A stretch of 64,000 bases of DNA from Rotaria sordida (Eukaryota > Rotifera > Eurotatoria > Philodinida > Philodinidae), in NCBI GenBank assembly GCA_905250125.1, contig CAJNOL010001206.1:1-64000 (forward strand). Reading direction: 5' to 3'. A program made the position numbers and the translations under genes. This document shows positions 35,930-48,085 of the stretch, in pieces; the first letter of the stretch is position 1, and each line of letters opens with the position of its first letter. Under the pieces are notes generated by a model. It had not been told where the DNA came from. It searched no databases and saw only the letters and a program-made list of their open reading frames with translations.

Positions 35930-36330
35930 GTGAAAAATATTTCAAAAAAAGTCGGAAAAAAACGCGTTCATCAAAAACTGGAACGCGATCTTGTAAGTGA
36001 AGAATGGATTCTTTACTTTGTAGAACGCGTTCATCAGCAATAAAAGTACGTTCTGTATCTAAAGGAACGCATTCTTTACCGTTCCATACATTTTTGGAAT
36101 GCTTTCTTCTCAGTTCCAAATCGTTCTTAGTCCTGATGGAAAGCGTTCTGAACCGTTCCAATCGCTATTAGAATAGTTTCTTTTCCGTTCTATTTTAGAA
36201 CGGTCAAAATAAGATTCTATTAAAATGAGAAAGCTTTCTTTAGCTTTGCTAGAGGAATATGTAAGAATGGGTTGTTCGAAAGGATGAATGCGTTTCAGGC
36301 AATTTAACATCGTCCTTGAAAAGAAAAGAA
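35930..36330. repeat. Region with repeated GAACGC/TTCTT motifs
   Basis: Short variants of ggaacgcgttctt recur irregularly (aacgcgttcatc twice near 35965 and 36025, aaaggaacgcattctt near 36060, gaaagcgttctgaaccg near 36140, ccgttctattttagaacgg near 36197). It looks like a very degenerate short tandem repeat with palindromic units. Confidence 0.5.
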
Positions 36331-36547
36331 CGTATTCTTTGTCATTCTACAAACTTCCGAATCTTCTCGTGGAGTCAAGAACAAATTTGGAAAAAATAGA
36401 ATGTTTTCTCGGCATTTCAAGACTTCAATAAAATTATTCGCCACATTGAGAACAAATAGTCACTTATAACAAAGATATAATGGAAAAGGGAAAAATGAAC
36501 AAAAGCCAATAGTGGATCATACAATGATAAGTCATATAGACCATATA

Positions 36548-37495
36548 CTGTGAGGGCCAATTGAAATCCCCCCCTTCTGTTTTTTTTATTTTTGTTACTA
36601 TAACTCTTTTATTTTTTAATTCGCTATATATAGGGAGAAAGCCCAGAACGCGCTGCATCTTTTGATATATTAACGTTGAACATCAGTTGCAGTTTAGGGG
36701 ATAAAACCTATATTAGAAAAAAAAGTGACATTTTTTTTCACTACATTTTTGTATTTTGCACATATCTCGGCTTAGGAAAATGATATAACGTTGAATTTTT
36801 TTACAAAAGATGCGCCATGAAAAGCTGTGTAAAAAGTTGTATGATTGATTTCCTTTTGACCTGTTATAATGGTTTTTCTTATATTCAAAATGAACAACAT
36901 GCATAACATTGTTACTTCTTATCATATTGAAAATTTTTGAGAGTTTTTTGTGTTTCATATATCTCGACTTGAGAAAATAATAGAATATTGAATTCATTTT
37001 TAAAAGATGTGCCATCAAAAGCTCTACAAAAGCTGTATGAAACAATTCCTATAGCGAATCAGAAAAGTCTTTCAAACATTTTCAATATGATGGGAAGTAA
37101 CACTGTTATGTATGTTATTCATTTCGAGTATAAGAAAAACCATTAGAACAAGTCAAAAGGAAATCAATCATACAGCTTTTTATAGAGCTTTTCATGGCGC
37201 ATCTTTTGGAAAAAAATTCAAGGTTTTATTATTTACCGAAGCCAAGATATATGCGAAATCAAAAATGTTAGAATATTATGGACATCCGGTATTGTAGTGA
37301 AAAAGATGTCACTTTTTTTTCTAATACATTTTTTATCCCCTAAACTGCGGCTGATGTACAACGTTAATATACCAAAAGATGCGGCACGTTCTGGGCTTTC
37401 TCCCTATATATAGTGAATTAAAAAATAAAAAAAGTATAGTATAGTAACAAAAACAAAAAAAAAACAGAAGGGGGGATTTCAATTGGCCCTCACAG
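36548..37495. mobile_element. 948-bp fold-back element
   Basis: It begins ctgtgagggccaattgaaat and ends with the exact complement atttcaattggccctcacag. Long arms match almost throughout (gggagaaagcccagaacg at 36634 against cgttctgggctttctccc at 37388; aggggataaaa against ttttatcccct). The two half-elements meet near 37040-37100. It is a full-length hairpin without coding capacity; no target duplication was identified. Confidence 0.8.
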
Positions 37496-37589
37496 CACTT
37501 GAAGATAGATGTCATCAACGACATCTATTTTTATGATTCTTTAAAATAAGTGATAATGTTAAATAAAATAATTCATCTTCAAAAAATAA

Positions 37590-38625
37590 AGAAAAAAAAT
37601 TATTTTTATCATCTAGTAAAGAGAGTTAGTTTTTCTTTAGTTTTCATTCCACCTTAATAAAAAAAGTCATTTTTCTCATCTCGGACAGATAGAGTTAGTT
37701 TTTCTATAGTTTTATTCCATTCTAATATAAATAATCATTTATCTCAACTAGTACAGATACACTTTGTTTTCCTTTATTTCTATTCCATTTAAATATAAAT
37801 AATCAATTTTTTCACTTAATACGAATAGAGTTTGTTTTTCTTTATTATTCATTCCATGTCAATAAAAACAAAATCACGTTTCTCATTTAGTAGAGATAGA
37901 GTTGTTTTTTCTTTAGTCTTTATTCCATTTTAATATATAAATAATCAGTTTTTCACCTAGTAGAGATTGAGTTAGTTTTTCTTTCTTTTTCATTCCATCT
38001 TATTAGGGGTACTGCATTAGTATTGCATTGATTTTAATGCTAACATCAATTTTTTTTGTTACAATCCTAAGACAAAAGTATTGCACTTTGTCTTGATTAA
38101 TGTAATGTTAAAGCGAAGCGGCATTCCTGACTAGTTTTCAAGGATTTTGTTACAATTGGACTACAAAAACGTTGCAGCTACTGACAAACTAATTCAACAA
38201 TTGTATTAATTAGATGATAGCTATAATGCCTTTGTATTCCAACTGGAACAAAAAACTCAAAACTAGCCAGGGATGCTGCTCCACTTGAACGTTACATTAA
38301 TCAATACAAAGTGCAATACTTTTGTCTTAGGATTGTAACAAAAGAAAATTGATGTTAGCATTAAAATTAATGCGATGCTAATGCAGCATTCCTAATCTTA
38401 ATAAAAAGAATTATTTTTCCGACTTAGTAGAAATATAGTTTTTCTTTAGTCTTCATTCCATCTTAATAAAAAAAAAACATTTTTCTCATCTCGGAGAGAT
38501 AGAGTTAGTTTTTCTATAGTTTTATTCCATTCTAATATGAATAATCATTTTTCCCATCTATTGGAGATACACTTAGTTTTAACTTCAGTTTGATTCCATC
38601 TTAATAGAAGCAATCAGTTTTTTCC
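37590..38625. repeat. Satellite array B, ~70-bp unit, interrupted by a MITE
   Basis: Units spaced 68-71 bp (gagttag/gagtttg landmarks at 37623, 37692, 37759, 37828, 37899) with consensus pieces tagagatagagttagtttt, tctttagttttcattccat and taataatcatttttctcat. It is AT-rich and unrelated in sequence to array A despite the same period. Split by an insertion at about 38003-38396. Confidence 0.85.
38003..38396. mobile_element. MITE inserted in satellite B
   Basis: Ends taggggtactgcattag and ctaatgcagcattccta are inverted, and most of the roughly 390 bp pairs (caatcctaagacaaaag against cttttgtcttaggattg). The satellite motif ATCTTA appears immediately on both sides (37998-38003 and 38395-38400), consistent with a 6-bp target duplication, although one base at the left junction is ambiguous. 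Confidence 0.75.
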
Positions 38626-38884
38626 GTGAACTTTAGTTATAGATAGTGACCAATGACTTCAGATGCAGTAGATTGAGAAATTTTTTCTCTGTTGACTATG
38701 TTTTGGATAAGGATAGGCTTCTCAGATAGGGTGTATGGATCTAGTAGAAGGATTAAGTGATGTCCCAGTTTATCTTCGTTAAATATTGCTGTAAGGACAT
38801 AGACATCTAATAAATTCCTTTTTAAATTCTTTCGTGGAAAACTCGTTCCTAGATCAGCTTTTCCTATGAGAGTCCCGGAGAGTT

Positions 38885-38984
38885 NNNNNNNNNNNNNNNN
38901 NNNNNNNNNNNNNNNNNNNNNNNNNNNNNNNNNNNNNNNNNNNNNNNNNNNNNNNNNNNNNNNNNNNNNNNNNNNNNNNNNNNN
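38885..38984. other. Assembly gap (100 N)
   Basis: Exactly 100 N, the usual placeholder for a gap of unknown length, lying between repeat-rich flanks. An open frame running through the N run on the minus strand (38637-39038) is not reliable evidence of a gene, although its downstream part is compositionally protein-like. Confidence 0.95.
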
Positions 38985-41290
38985 TCTAGTATAAATTCTA
39001 CCGATGAAACAAATCTCAAAGAAGACCATATCAGACAAGTCCTACGGTAGTATTAGATAACGCAGTTAGAACTTTGGAACGTGATCAACGAGATTTTATA
39101 AGGGCTTCATTTACAAGACTTATTATATTTATCTAAAGAGTCGAATCTATCTTTCGCAGTATACAGTATATCTTGGCTGCACTAGAATAAAACCATACTT
39201 TAGAGCAAGGATTCTGTTCCCAGAGCTAGGTTTTTTACTATGATTTTGTCTTTGCTTTCACTTTCTGTGAAGAGTTTTATTTATCTTTGTTTTTCGCTTT
39301 ACATTTAATGGAAAATGAATAACTAGGTTCACAGCAAAATGCAAATCTCATCCTCGAATAAAATTTAAGAAGAGACGTATTTCAATTATTTGGTTATGTG
39401 TTGTTTAGGTGAGAGTATAGTATTCTACAGATTTTTCTCTTTAGTTACAGACATTAGTATCGTCAGCATAAATCGATAGTCACATAAAATTTTAACAAAA
39501 AAATTTAATAGGTTTTTTTTTTGTTAACAATTTCTATACATTCGAAAAAATAATATGCATATTTTTAAGGTAAAAAAATATCTGTAAATATATAAAACGT
39601 TTTTCATGTTGTCAAGTAATTGATAATTATTTTTTATTTGGTTGAATTAAAGTAATCTCGACACAATTATATGACGAAGTTGTAACATCATCAATAATTT
39701 TGACCAAGTTATAACTTCGATAGGACATATACATCAATAAGCCATGCATATAAAGTGATAGAATGAAAAAAAATTTTTTTTCTTGTTTCTTCACTGTAAA
39801 TTATACTTGAAACAATAGGGGCTTATAATACTAAGAAAAAATAGTTATTGTACAATGAAGCACATCACTTTGTAGTGTTTTGTTCAAAATAATCTTAAGT
39901 TTGATTTCACTTTCTAAAAACCAAGATTATTGGAAGATCTATATAAAATACTAATTTTAATTAGCAATTAATATGTCGCTTATTTAATAATATCTAAGAA
40001 GCAAAGACATCATTCGATTCAGTTTCATTTTCTCTATCGAATAATGTATTTTGAGTTTGATTTGCATTCTATCGAATCTGACACGTTTAGGTTCTCTGTA
40101 AAACCCACGGGGCTTCAAATATTTTGAAGTTTTCAAAGTTCTAAGAGTATTTTTTTTCTGTTCTAATATACATCAGTGTGTAGAGAATTCTTTTTTCTAT
40201 CAAATGATATATAACTCAAAATATTTCAATGAAGAATAAAGGTGCTATAAAAAGAAAATTCCAGGTGTTCAAAAAATTTCTTTTTGCATAGGATATCAAG
40301 CAGTTTATAAAAAACCTTCGAAAACTTTATGGAAATCTTTTCAAGAGATAATTGTTTTTCGTCAAATAAAGTAAAGACTTTGATCTATCAAATGGTATAA
40401 TCAGAATCGAGAAAATGTTTTTTTTTCTTCTTTGTGAAATTTATTTCACAAGATAAGTATTACAGAGTGTCCAAATAATTATTTTACATATTGTATATCA
40501 TTACAAAATTCTCTTACACATCTCTGTTCGCTATCTTTATCAATTTTCTCTATACAAAAATTGTATCTCTTCTGAAAATGAGCTATAGTTCGTGCTTCGT
40601 GGTTACTATCCATTGTATTCCTGCAGTTAAAAACCGTTGGATGAAGTTGTAAATATTTGTAGAAAAAGTCATGCTTCCTTTCTTTATGTTGATTTTACTA
40701 TTTATTGGTTCATATTCACCAATTTGACTGACGTCATAGTAAACAATCAAACATCTACGTCAAGAGTAAGCCAGCAGCATGAGTCATGTCCTTGTTTTCA
40801 CCGAATGAGTCATTTTTTATAATGTTTACCATTATTAATTGATAATGAGGAATTCAGATACATATTATAGACAACCACTTTGTTATATTAGGTTTGCTTA
40901 TTTAAAGGAGAGGCTTGCAGGAATAAATTCCTATGTTCAATTTAATCTTGATGCTTAGCGGAGAAAAGTGGCACGAGCAACAGTCTGTCAAGGGTGAATT
41001 TCTTAGTCATTTTAGAGTTTTCATAAGATGAAAGGTAGACAGTTATCAGAGACACGAATTGCTCAACATCAATTCGAAGTCATTCGATTTTAATTTTATT
41101 TAATTCAAGTATTCGTCGTCAGTTGAGACGAATATATCAAGAGTGGAAATAAAATATGGATTAAACTTTCTCTGTTTTAACATTAGCTAACAGTGACTTA
41201 CTGAAGCATCTTGTAATTCTGTTTTAGATAGAAAAATAGAAAGAAAAGCTAGATTTGATCGTTGCTATTCTGCATGAAAATAACTCAAAT
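38985..41290. other. Intergenic, upstream of P-type ATPase
   Basis: No gene was recognised. The right inverted Tc1-type end lies at 40370-40493. Sequence at 40560-41250 is less AT-rich and probably contains the 5' UTR and promoter of the ATPase gene. A pyrimidine-rich tract ending gttttag precedes the start at about 41220-41227 and may be a 5'-UTR splice site. Confidence 0.4.
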
Positions 41291-44200
41291 ATGGACAATC
41301 AAGGTCTTGAAAGTGACGAGCGGCAGCTTCAGCGACAAGTCACCCTCAGTGTCCCTAAAAACTTATACGAAAGACGACAAAGTACGATTATCGACCTATG
41401 GGCTACTGTGGACAAATCACGGCTCGAACAGGATGTCCACATAATTCCTCTTGAGGAGCTGTTTGGGCGTTTTCGAACAAACCAACGTGATGGCTTGTCA
41501 TCTACTACTGTAGCAGATGCACAAGCTCAATACGGTCTAAACAAATTAACTCCACCGAAACCACCAAGCTATGGGTGGTTGCTCTTCAAACAATTATTCA
41601 TGGGCTTCAACACTATTCTCTGGGTTGCCGGTATTTTTGCTTTTTTAGCTTATAAACCGTTTGGTGAACCAGCACCATCGATAACGAACTTAGCACTCGG
41701 AGTTATACTTGTATTGGTCATTACTTGTAATTCTATTTTGAACGTTTATCAAGAAATTAAATCGATAAAAATTGTAGCATCCTTTTCGAAACTGTTACCA
41801 ACGATTGCTACAGTTCGGCGTGATGGTAGAGAACAACAAATAGTTGCCGATCAAATCGTACCAGGTGATGTTATTCTCATTCGTATGGGTGATAAACTAC
41901 CTGCTGATTGTCGATTTCTAATGTGTGATGGGCTTAAAGTAAATATTTCACTGATGCACTGTATACTTTCATAATATAATTTTATGATTTTTTTTTCAAA
42001 AAACATAGATCAACACATCAGAATTGACTGGTGAATCGAAGCCTGTCACGTCAACAGTTCGATGTACGAGTCAAAATTTTATGGAATCAACTAATATTGG
42101 CTTTTATTCGTCAATGGTCGAACAAGGTACCGGTGAAGCAGTGGTTATTGCCACCGGTGACAATACTATTTTGGGCAAAATGTCACGACTGACACGCGGC
42201 GAGTCGGGTGATGAAGTCACCGGTCTACATCGCGAAGTCAATCGTTTTGTTTTATTCGTTGTTATAGCCACTGCTATCGCTATTCTCATTCTGTGGATCA
42301 CTTGGGCTGCATGGCTCAATAGAGATCATCACAGTTTTGTTACCTACAATGCAAATATTGTTAACTCCATCGGTATGGTTGTCGGTTTTTTACCTCTGGG
42401 CTTGCCATCGGCTGTGACTCTTGGTAAGTGAGAAATAAAAGTTGCAGAAGTATTCAAGTGTAACATATTCCCTTTGATGGACTTTGATCACGCATTCCTG
42501 ATTGGTAATAATATTGTTCTATTCCTTTACTGGAAATATTCTCTTTGTATCAGATAAAAAATGACTACAGTTGTGATTACGTGAGCATCAAGTCTTTCTC
42601 GAAATATCAGAAATTTCCATTGTTTTAGAAGAATAGTGTTCATGCATTTCATACACTCCCAGGTCGAAAAGTTTGACATAAGATCTTATCATCTACACGT
42701 AAGATTTTGCAATATGAACGAAATCTTACAAGAATCTGACAAAAAATCGTCGTCTCAGAAATCTTGCATCAGATCATACTACATTTTCTTTAGAAGACCT
42801 TACATTCACTTTATTTTCGCTAATACCTTGTAGTAATATTTTAAGGTGATATTAGTTTAATCAAAATATTGCAGTGGTATTTCATACGGAACAGAATCTT
42901 TCAAGAATCTTCTAATACGGTCTTGTGTAAGAAGTCAGGGACGACGATTTTGCGTAGGTTTTTGTTTTGTCTGATCTTATCAGATCAGATATGGACAGAC
43001 ATAGAATCCTTGTAAGATCTTCCCATCCAATTGTTCAACCTGGGCTGTTATATTAGTCTAGTTCTGTTCCATAGGACTACCTGATAAGAGGATGTCTAAC
43101 ATTTCATATGAAATCATCATATTCGAACAACGAGTTATAGTGTTATCTTTGGTTTTTCTATTCAGTATTGACAATTGTGGCCAAACGAATGTATCGACAA
43201 CGTGTGTTAGTCAAAAGTTTACAAATAGTCGAAACTTTCAATTCAGTTTCAGTGATTGCTACTGATAAGACAGGTACATTGACGCAAAACAAAATGACAG
43301 TCACTCATCTGTTATGGGACACGCGTGGTACCTACAAAGTACCTGAACCGCAACCGCCACCGGTCGCAGAGGAGACTCTTTTTCAAGCGATTCGCCGTTT
43401 ATCATCTGGAGCCATCAATACAGCTCGCCGTCTATCAATAGGAGTCGTGTCAGTTGCGCGAAGATTGTCTAGTGGTATTATCAATCAACCACAACGCATG
43501 ATGTCGTTTAGTGATGATAATGAAATGCAAATTATTCCGAGCATAGCAAGTGAAGTTCAAGTTGAAGCATTCAAAGATCTTCTGGTCGGTGCTGTTCTCT
43601 GTAATAATGCCGAAAACCAAATAGTACAAGATGCACAAATTGGACAAGATATATCAGAAATGAAATCCGAATTACGTCTTGTGGGTGACGCTGCCGATAC
43701 AGCTCTCTACAATCTATGTGTCGATCGATGTTATGTTGATATTGATACAGTGCGCAAAAACAACCTTCGTTTGAAAGCATTACCATTCAATTCATCTAAT
43801 AAATTTATGGTTGTGGCTAATGAACTTGAATCAAATGATCCGTCTATATTGGAAAGCGAACGTACCGTTTTGATTACAATGAAAGGTGCACCAGATATTG
43901 TCATCCAACGTTGTTCATCATACAAAATCCATAAAGGTGTCATTTTGCCATTAGACGCCGACATAAAACGAATAATGTTTAATCGACAAGAAGAACTAGG
44001 TGAGACAAACAATATTGCATAGAGATTGAGGTTTTTTCCGAGTCTAAATATTTTTAGGAAAAAATGGTTATCGTGTCATCGCCATGTGTCAACAGAAAGT
44101 TAGTCGACAACAGTACGATCAAATGATGGAGCGATATAAAGAAGAACAACGTTCGCAATCGGCTGCCGAAGATTTGAGTGGATTTCCATCGGGTGACTAT

Positions 44201-45896
44201 TGCTTCATTGGTCTCTTTTCATTACTTGATCCTCCTCGAACGGAAGTGCCTGATTCCGTTCTGAAAGCTCGTCGTGCTCAAATTCGTGTGGCCATGGTCA
44301 CTGGTGATCATCCAACGACGGCCAAAGCGATTGCAAAGCAAGTACATATTTTGACACCAGAAATTGCAGAAATGAACGGTGTGGATACGTTTAAAATGGG
44401 ACATGATGATAAGGGTCAACCGGTTCTCAATTTGTATCGAAACGAGAAATTATTGAAACAGTACGTACCTGGTCAAGCAACACGAATTGATCCAGAGAAT
44501 AAAAATGCCCGAAACATGGTGAAGCAGGCTGAAATTGATGCTGGTGAAGCTGAAGCTGAACCACCGCCACCTTGGTACAAGCGAGCTTGGGCATCGTGTC
44601 GAAATCAATTTAGTGAACCGAAATCGGATCTTCCACAAGCAACGAAAATGGAATATATTCCCTATGCAATTGTGGTAAGTGTTTATTTTCTTGTTGATTC
44701 TTGTCTAACATTTGGAAAGAACAGGTTGCCGGTTCAGAAATCGGTCTTATGGACGATTTTATGTGGGATTGGGTATTGTCTCATCAAGAGTTGGTCTTTG
44801 CACGAACGTCACCTGAACAAAAATTGCGCATAGTTGTGGAATTTCAACGACGTGGCGAAGTCGTAGCAGTGACAGGTGACGGAACTAACGATGCACCAGC
44901 ACTTAAGTGTGCTCATCTCGGTGTAGCCATGCAATCTGGCACAGAAGTATCTAAAGAAGCTGGCGACATGATTCTACTTGATAACAATTTTGCATCGATC
45001 ATTCAAGCCATTGAAACAGGTCGATTATTGAGTGATAATTTGAAGAAGGTGGCCATCTATTTGTTACCTGGAGGTAGGTTGTTTTTTTTCAGAATATGTT
45101 ATGAGAATAATTGATTACCACTCAGGCTCGTGGTCGCAAATTTGGCCTGTTTTCTTTAATCTCTGGTTCGGCATGCCATTGGCTCTCTCTGCTTTTTGGG
45201 CTACAATTTTCTGTATGCTGAACGGTATGTTAGGACGCCACTCATTTTGTTCTTATTGTTCATTCTATTCTCTTTTCAGATGTATTCATGTCCCTTGCCA
45301 TGGTTACAGAAAAGCCTGAACGTGATATCATGTCTCGACCACCAGCGATTCGTGAGAAAGATCATCTACTCAATCTAAAATTGCTCGCTCACGCTTATTT
45401 ATTGGTTGGAAATTTAGAATGCTTCACTGCATTCTTTTGCTTTTGTTACTATTGGATTGATAATGGCGTGCCTTTCTATTCATTCATGTTTACTTATGAA
45501 AAATTCGGTGTCGATCCTCCCCTTAAATATACACCGGAACAATTAGTACTGATGACTAATTCGGCACAATCAGTTTACTATTGTTCAATGTGTCTTTTTC
45601 AATTTTTCAATTTCCTCGCCACACGTACTCGATATACATCGATTCTCGAACACAATCCAATTTGGGGTAAAGGTCAAAACTTATTCATATTCGGTGCAAT
45701 GCTCATTTCGGTCGGTATTCAATTACTTTTAACACTTGTTGGTTGGTTCAATCGTGTGTTTGGCACAGGTCGAGTGCCAGTCAAATATGTTATGCCAACG
45801 CTTGGATTTGGCATGCTCTGGTTGATAATTGATGAGTTAAGAAAATATTGCGTACGCAAATATCCACGTAGTATTATTGCACGACTTGCTTGGTAA
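41291..45896 (+). CDS. P-type cation ATPase, Na/K-ATPase-like but with altered M4-M6
   Basis: Seven exons (41291-41938, 42009-42423, 43166-43999, 44058-44674, 44725-45073, 45126-45224, 45280-45896) join in phase to 1,192 residues. All catalytic P-type motifs are intact: SELTGESKP (actuator), [15 protein letters not shown] (phosphorylated Asp ~388), MKGAPD (nucleotide domain), [14 protein letters not shown] and [12 protein letters not shown] (hinge). It belongs with type II pumps near Na,K-ATPase. However, the M4 site that should read PEGL is PLGLPSAV, and M5 reads [19 protein letters not shown] rather than carrying the usual Asn/Glu ligands. Similar M5 sequences are, to my recollection, seen in fungal and protist relatives. 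The transported ion is therefore uncertain. An extra loop (~425-455) holds three RRLS motifs. First in-frame ATG used. Intron 2 is 742 bp, the others under 90 bp. Confidence 0.93.
42424..43165. repeat. Enlarged ATPase intron with inverted segments
   Basis: The only long intron of this gene. It contains inverted pieces such as cgaaatcttacaagaatct (42719) and gaatccttgtaagatctt (43004), suggesting a decayed fold-back insertion. The normal donor gtaagt and acceptor ttctattcag are preserved. Confidence 0.45.
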
Positions 45897-46276
45897 AAGA
45901 CATGTATAATATTTTTTTTTCGCTTTTTAACCAATCTGACTATATACCTGGGTTCTGGGTTTTCATTATATTAATATTCTAGCCAACAATTAATTTAGTT
46001 TTCATTTCATATTATTTCGTCTTTTTATTATATTTATTATTAAAACGTAAAAACAAAACATTTTATGTAATTTTTAAAGTCATGTTTTAGTTGAACTTCA
46101 TGAACAATTCGATTTTAGAATGTTAGGAGTACATTATGGTTTTGTGCATTTCTCAAATGATCAGCAGATATCATGTTTATACTATGGGCATATACTATCG
46201 AGTGATTTCTAGTACTCATTTTCGTATGTTTTCCTTTCGATTTGAGTTTCAAGTCTTTTTAGTAGTAATGTCCATT

Positions 46277-47069
46277 CAGAGATGGGTAAGTCATTTGTTT
46301 TTGTATCCCAGTCAAGTCATTGGTACAATATGCAAAATTCCAAGTCAAGTCTCAAGTAAAATTTCAAGGCATTCACTTAAGCTTTTTTCAAGTTTCGTAA
46401 TTTACTGAAAAAGTTTTACAACAGTACCGAATTATATTTTAGGATGGTTAATATTTGTAATGTCTTTCTTGACATTTTGATCCTAAGTTGTTGAGATAGA
46501 AAATCATTTTTTTAGAAAATATTCTTTCGACAGGTGATGACGTTGCAGATACTGTAAAATTTTTCTTGACAATTTGTTCTATGATTTGTGTTTTATTGAT
46601 TGATTAATGAGGAAAAAAAACTATTCGAATAATTATTATCATTTCTAAGATAATGATTAATATTATCTTGGATAAATGTTACATTATCAACTTTCTTTTT
46701 TTAAATATTGTTCAGTCGAATGTCTAAGAAAAAACTCTTTCGCTTTGGTGTTGATTGTTTTTGATAATTGTTTCTTATTCATAGCATGTGTTTTGAAATG
46801 TTGTGGTCGATTAATAATTATATTTCAAGTATTATTAATGGAATTTTCATATTAAAACGCAAAGTATAACTTTGCGTAATGTGAATCTATTATATATATA
46901 TTTTAGTTACAAAAATATGTCTGATTTGATTTCTATTCTTATTGTCAAGTCACAGGTCAAAAAAAAAGGAAAAAAGAAAGTCACGCGGATGAGTCATCAA
47001 AAAAATTTCTTTGACAAACCAAAGTCAAGTCAAATCAAGTCAAAAATTACTTGACTTCGATCTACCCTG
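46277..47069. mobile_element. hAT-like element without clear TSD
   Basis: Begins CAGAGATGGGTAAGTCA and ends TTGACTTCGATCTACCCTG. Both ends carry many CAAGTCA/TGACTTG subterminal repeats (cagtcaagtcattgg, ccaagtcaagtctcaagt; caaagtcaagtcaaatcaag), the arrangement of hAT transposase-binding sites. The 8-bp flanks (tgtccatt, gatatttt) do not match, so the boundary or integrity is uncertain. No coding capacity. Confidence 0.55.
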
Positions 47070-47127
47070 GATATTTTTATCCCATGTTTGAACCGCTTCC
47101 AAAGCGCTATCGAGCCAAATCAATACT

Positions 47128-48085
47128 AACATGCGATGCAAAAGTCTTTGCATAAATGTTAACCTATGGTAGACCATAATGCTTACTTCTAAACTAATCA
47201 AATTTTTTTTTGTTGGAAAGAGCAAAGTCTGAACTACAAATTTTGTATCAGAATTATTTTTCCAGAACGAATCTACGAAGCAGGAGACGTCAAAAACCAA
47301 ACACCTCTAAAAAAGTTCTTGCAACGTTTTGCAATTTGAAAAGCTTCTATTTCTCAATTATCTTGAGTTATAAAGATCGAATTCTAACAAAAAATACACC
47401 AAAATGTAGCACATCAAAAGTTCTATTGATATCAGCTTTGGTAAATTTTTTCAAGATTAGCTCTTGACTCGTTAATAAAAAAAAGTGGAAAATTGAAATT
47501 TTTGTAAAGTAGAGTCTTTTGCAAGAACTATTAATTTGAAAGGAGATCAATTACAATTTCCAGAAACTATGTATGAACTGAAATCTTTGTGTGTTATTTG
47601 TTTCAAATACGTCAGATCCTAGAAACTTAGCAGAAAAAAAGAATTCAAAAACTCTCTTTTATTGTGACAAAATGGTCAGGTAGCAAGAAAGACCAAATTA
47701 TACAGTATCATCCAGAAAAAGCTATATTTTTTTGAGAAAGCCAATACTAAATTTAACTTCGAATCCATCATTGGAAAGAGCACTCTTTATTCTACAAAAA
47801 TCACCATTAAACGTGCGTTTTCGTTTAGTTTCTGATATAAAAAAATGAACAAAAAATAGAAAATGATATTGCGCGAAAGTGAAGTTGCAAGAACTTTTCT
47901 TAGAATTGTTTGGTTTTTGACTTCTCCTGCTTCGTAGATTCGTTCTGGAAAAATAAGTCTGATACAAAATTTGTAGTTCAGACTTTGCTCTTTCCAACAA
48001 AAAAAAATTTGATTGGTTTATAAATAAGCATTATGGTTTAACATAGATTGACATTTATGCAAAGACTTTTGCATCGCATGTTATA
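47128..48085. mobile_element. ~960-bp fold-back element
   Basis: Roughly 200-bp arms are nearly perfect inverted copies: atgcgatgcaaaagtctttg (47132) against caaagacttttgcatcgcat (48060), and ggaaagagcaaagtctgaac (47215) against gttcagactttgctctttcc (47976). The centre (47350-47880) is less symmetric. A short related piece is present at 6228-6300. No transposase. Confidence 0.8.

Larger units (their letters stand above)
35513..40493. mobile_element. Pair of inverted Tc1/mariner-type ends enclosing 5 kb
   Basis: TA at 35511-35512 is followed by cagtatgtaaaaaaattctt, and in inverted orientation caatatgtaaaataattatt ends at 40493, followed by TA (40494-40495). The inverted similarity extends for about 125 bp (gtaatacttgtcttgtgaaa; tgatctatcaaatggtata). 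This could be one 5-kb element swollen by later insertions, or two separate short elements in opposite orientation. No transposase was found inside. Confidence 0.5.

Noticed and set aside
35904-36310. Overlapping frames on the minus strand in the GAACG-motif region
   Set aside because: Explained by a degenerate short repeat, and the frames overlap each other without domain content.
38637-39038. 133-codon minus-strand frame crossing the N gap
   Set aside because: Part of its length is N, the true gap size is unknown, and no domain or splice support was found. Could be a real fragment, but not supportable.
45719-45934. Antisense frames along ATPase, TrkH/HKT and receptor exons
   Set aside because: Shadows of well-supported sense coding sequence.
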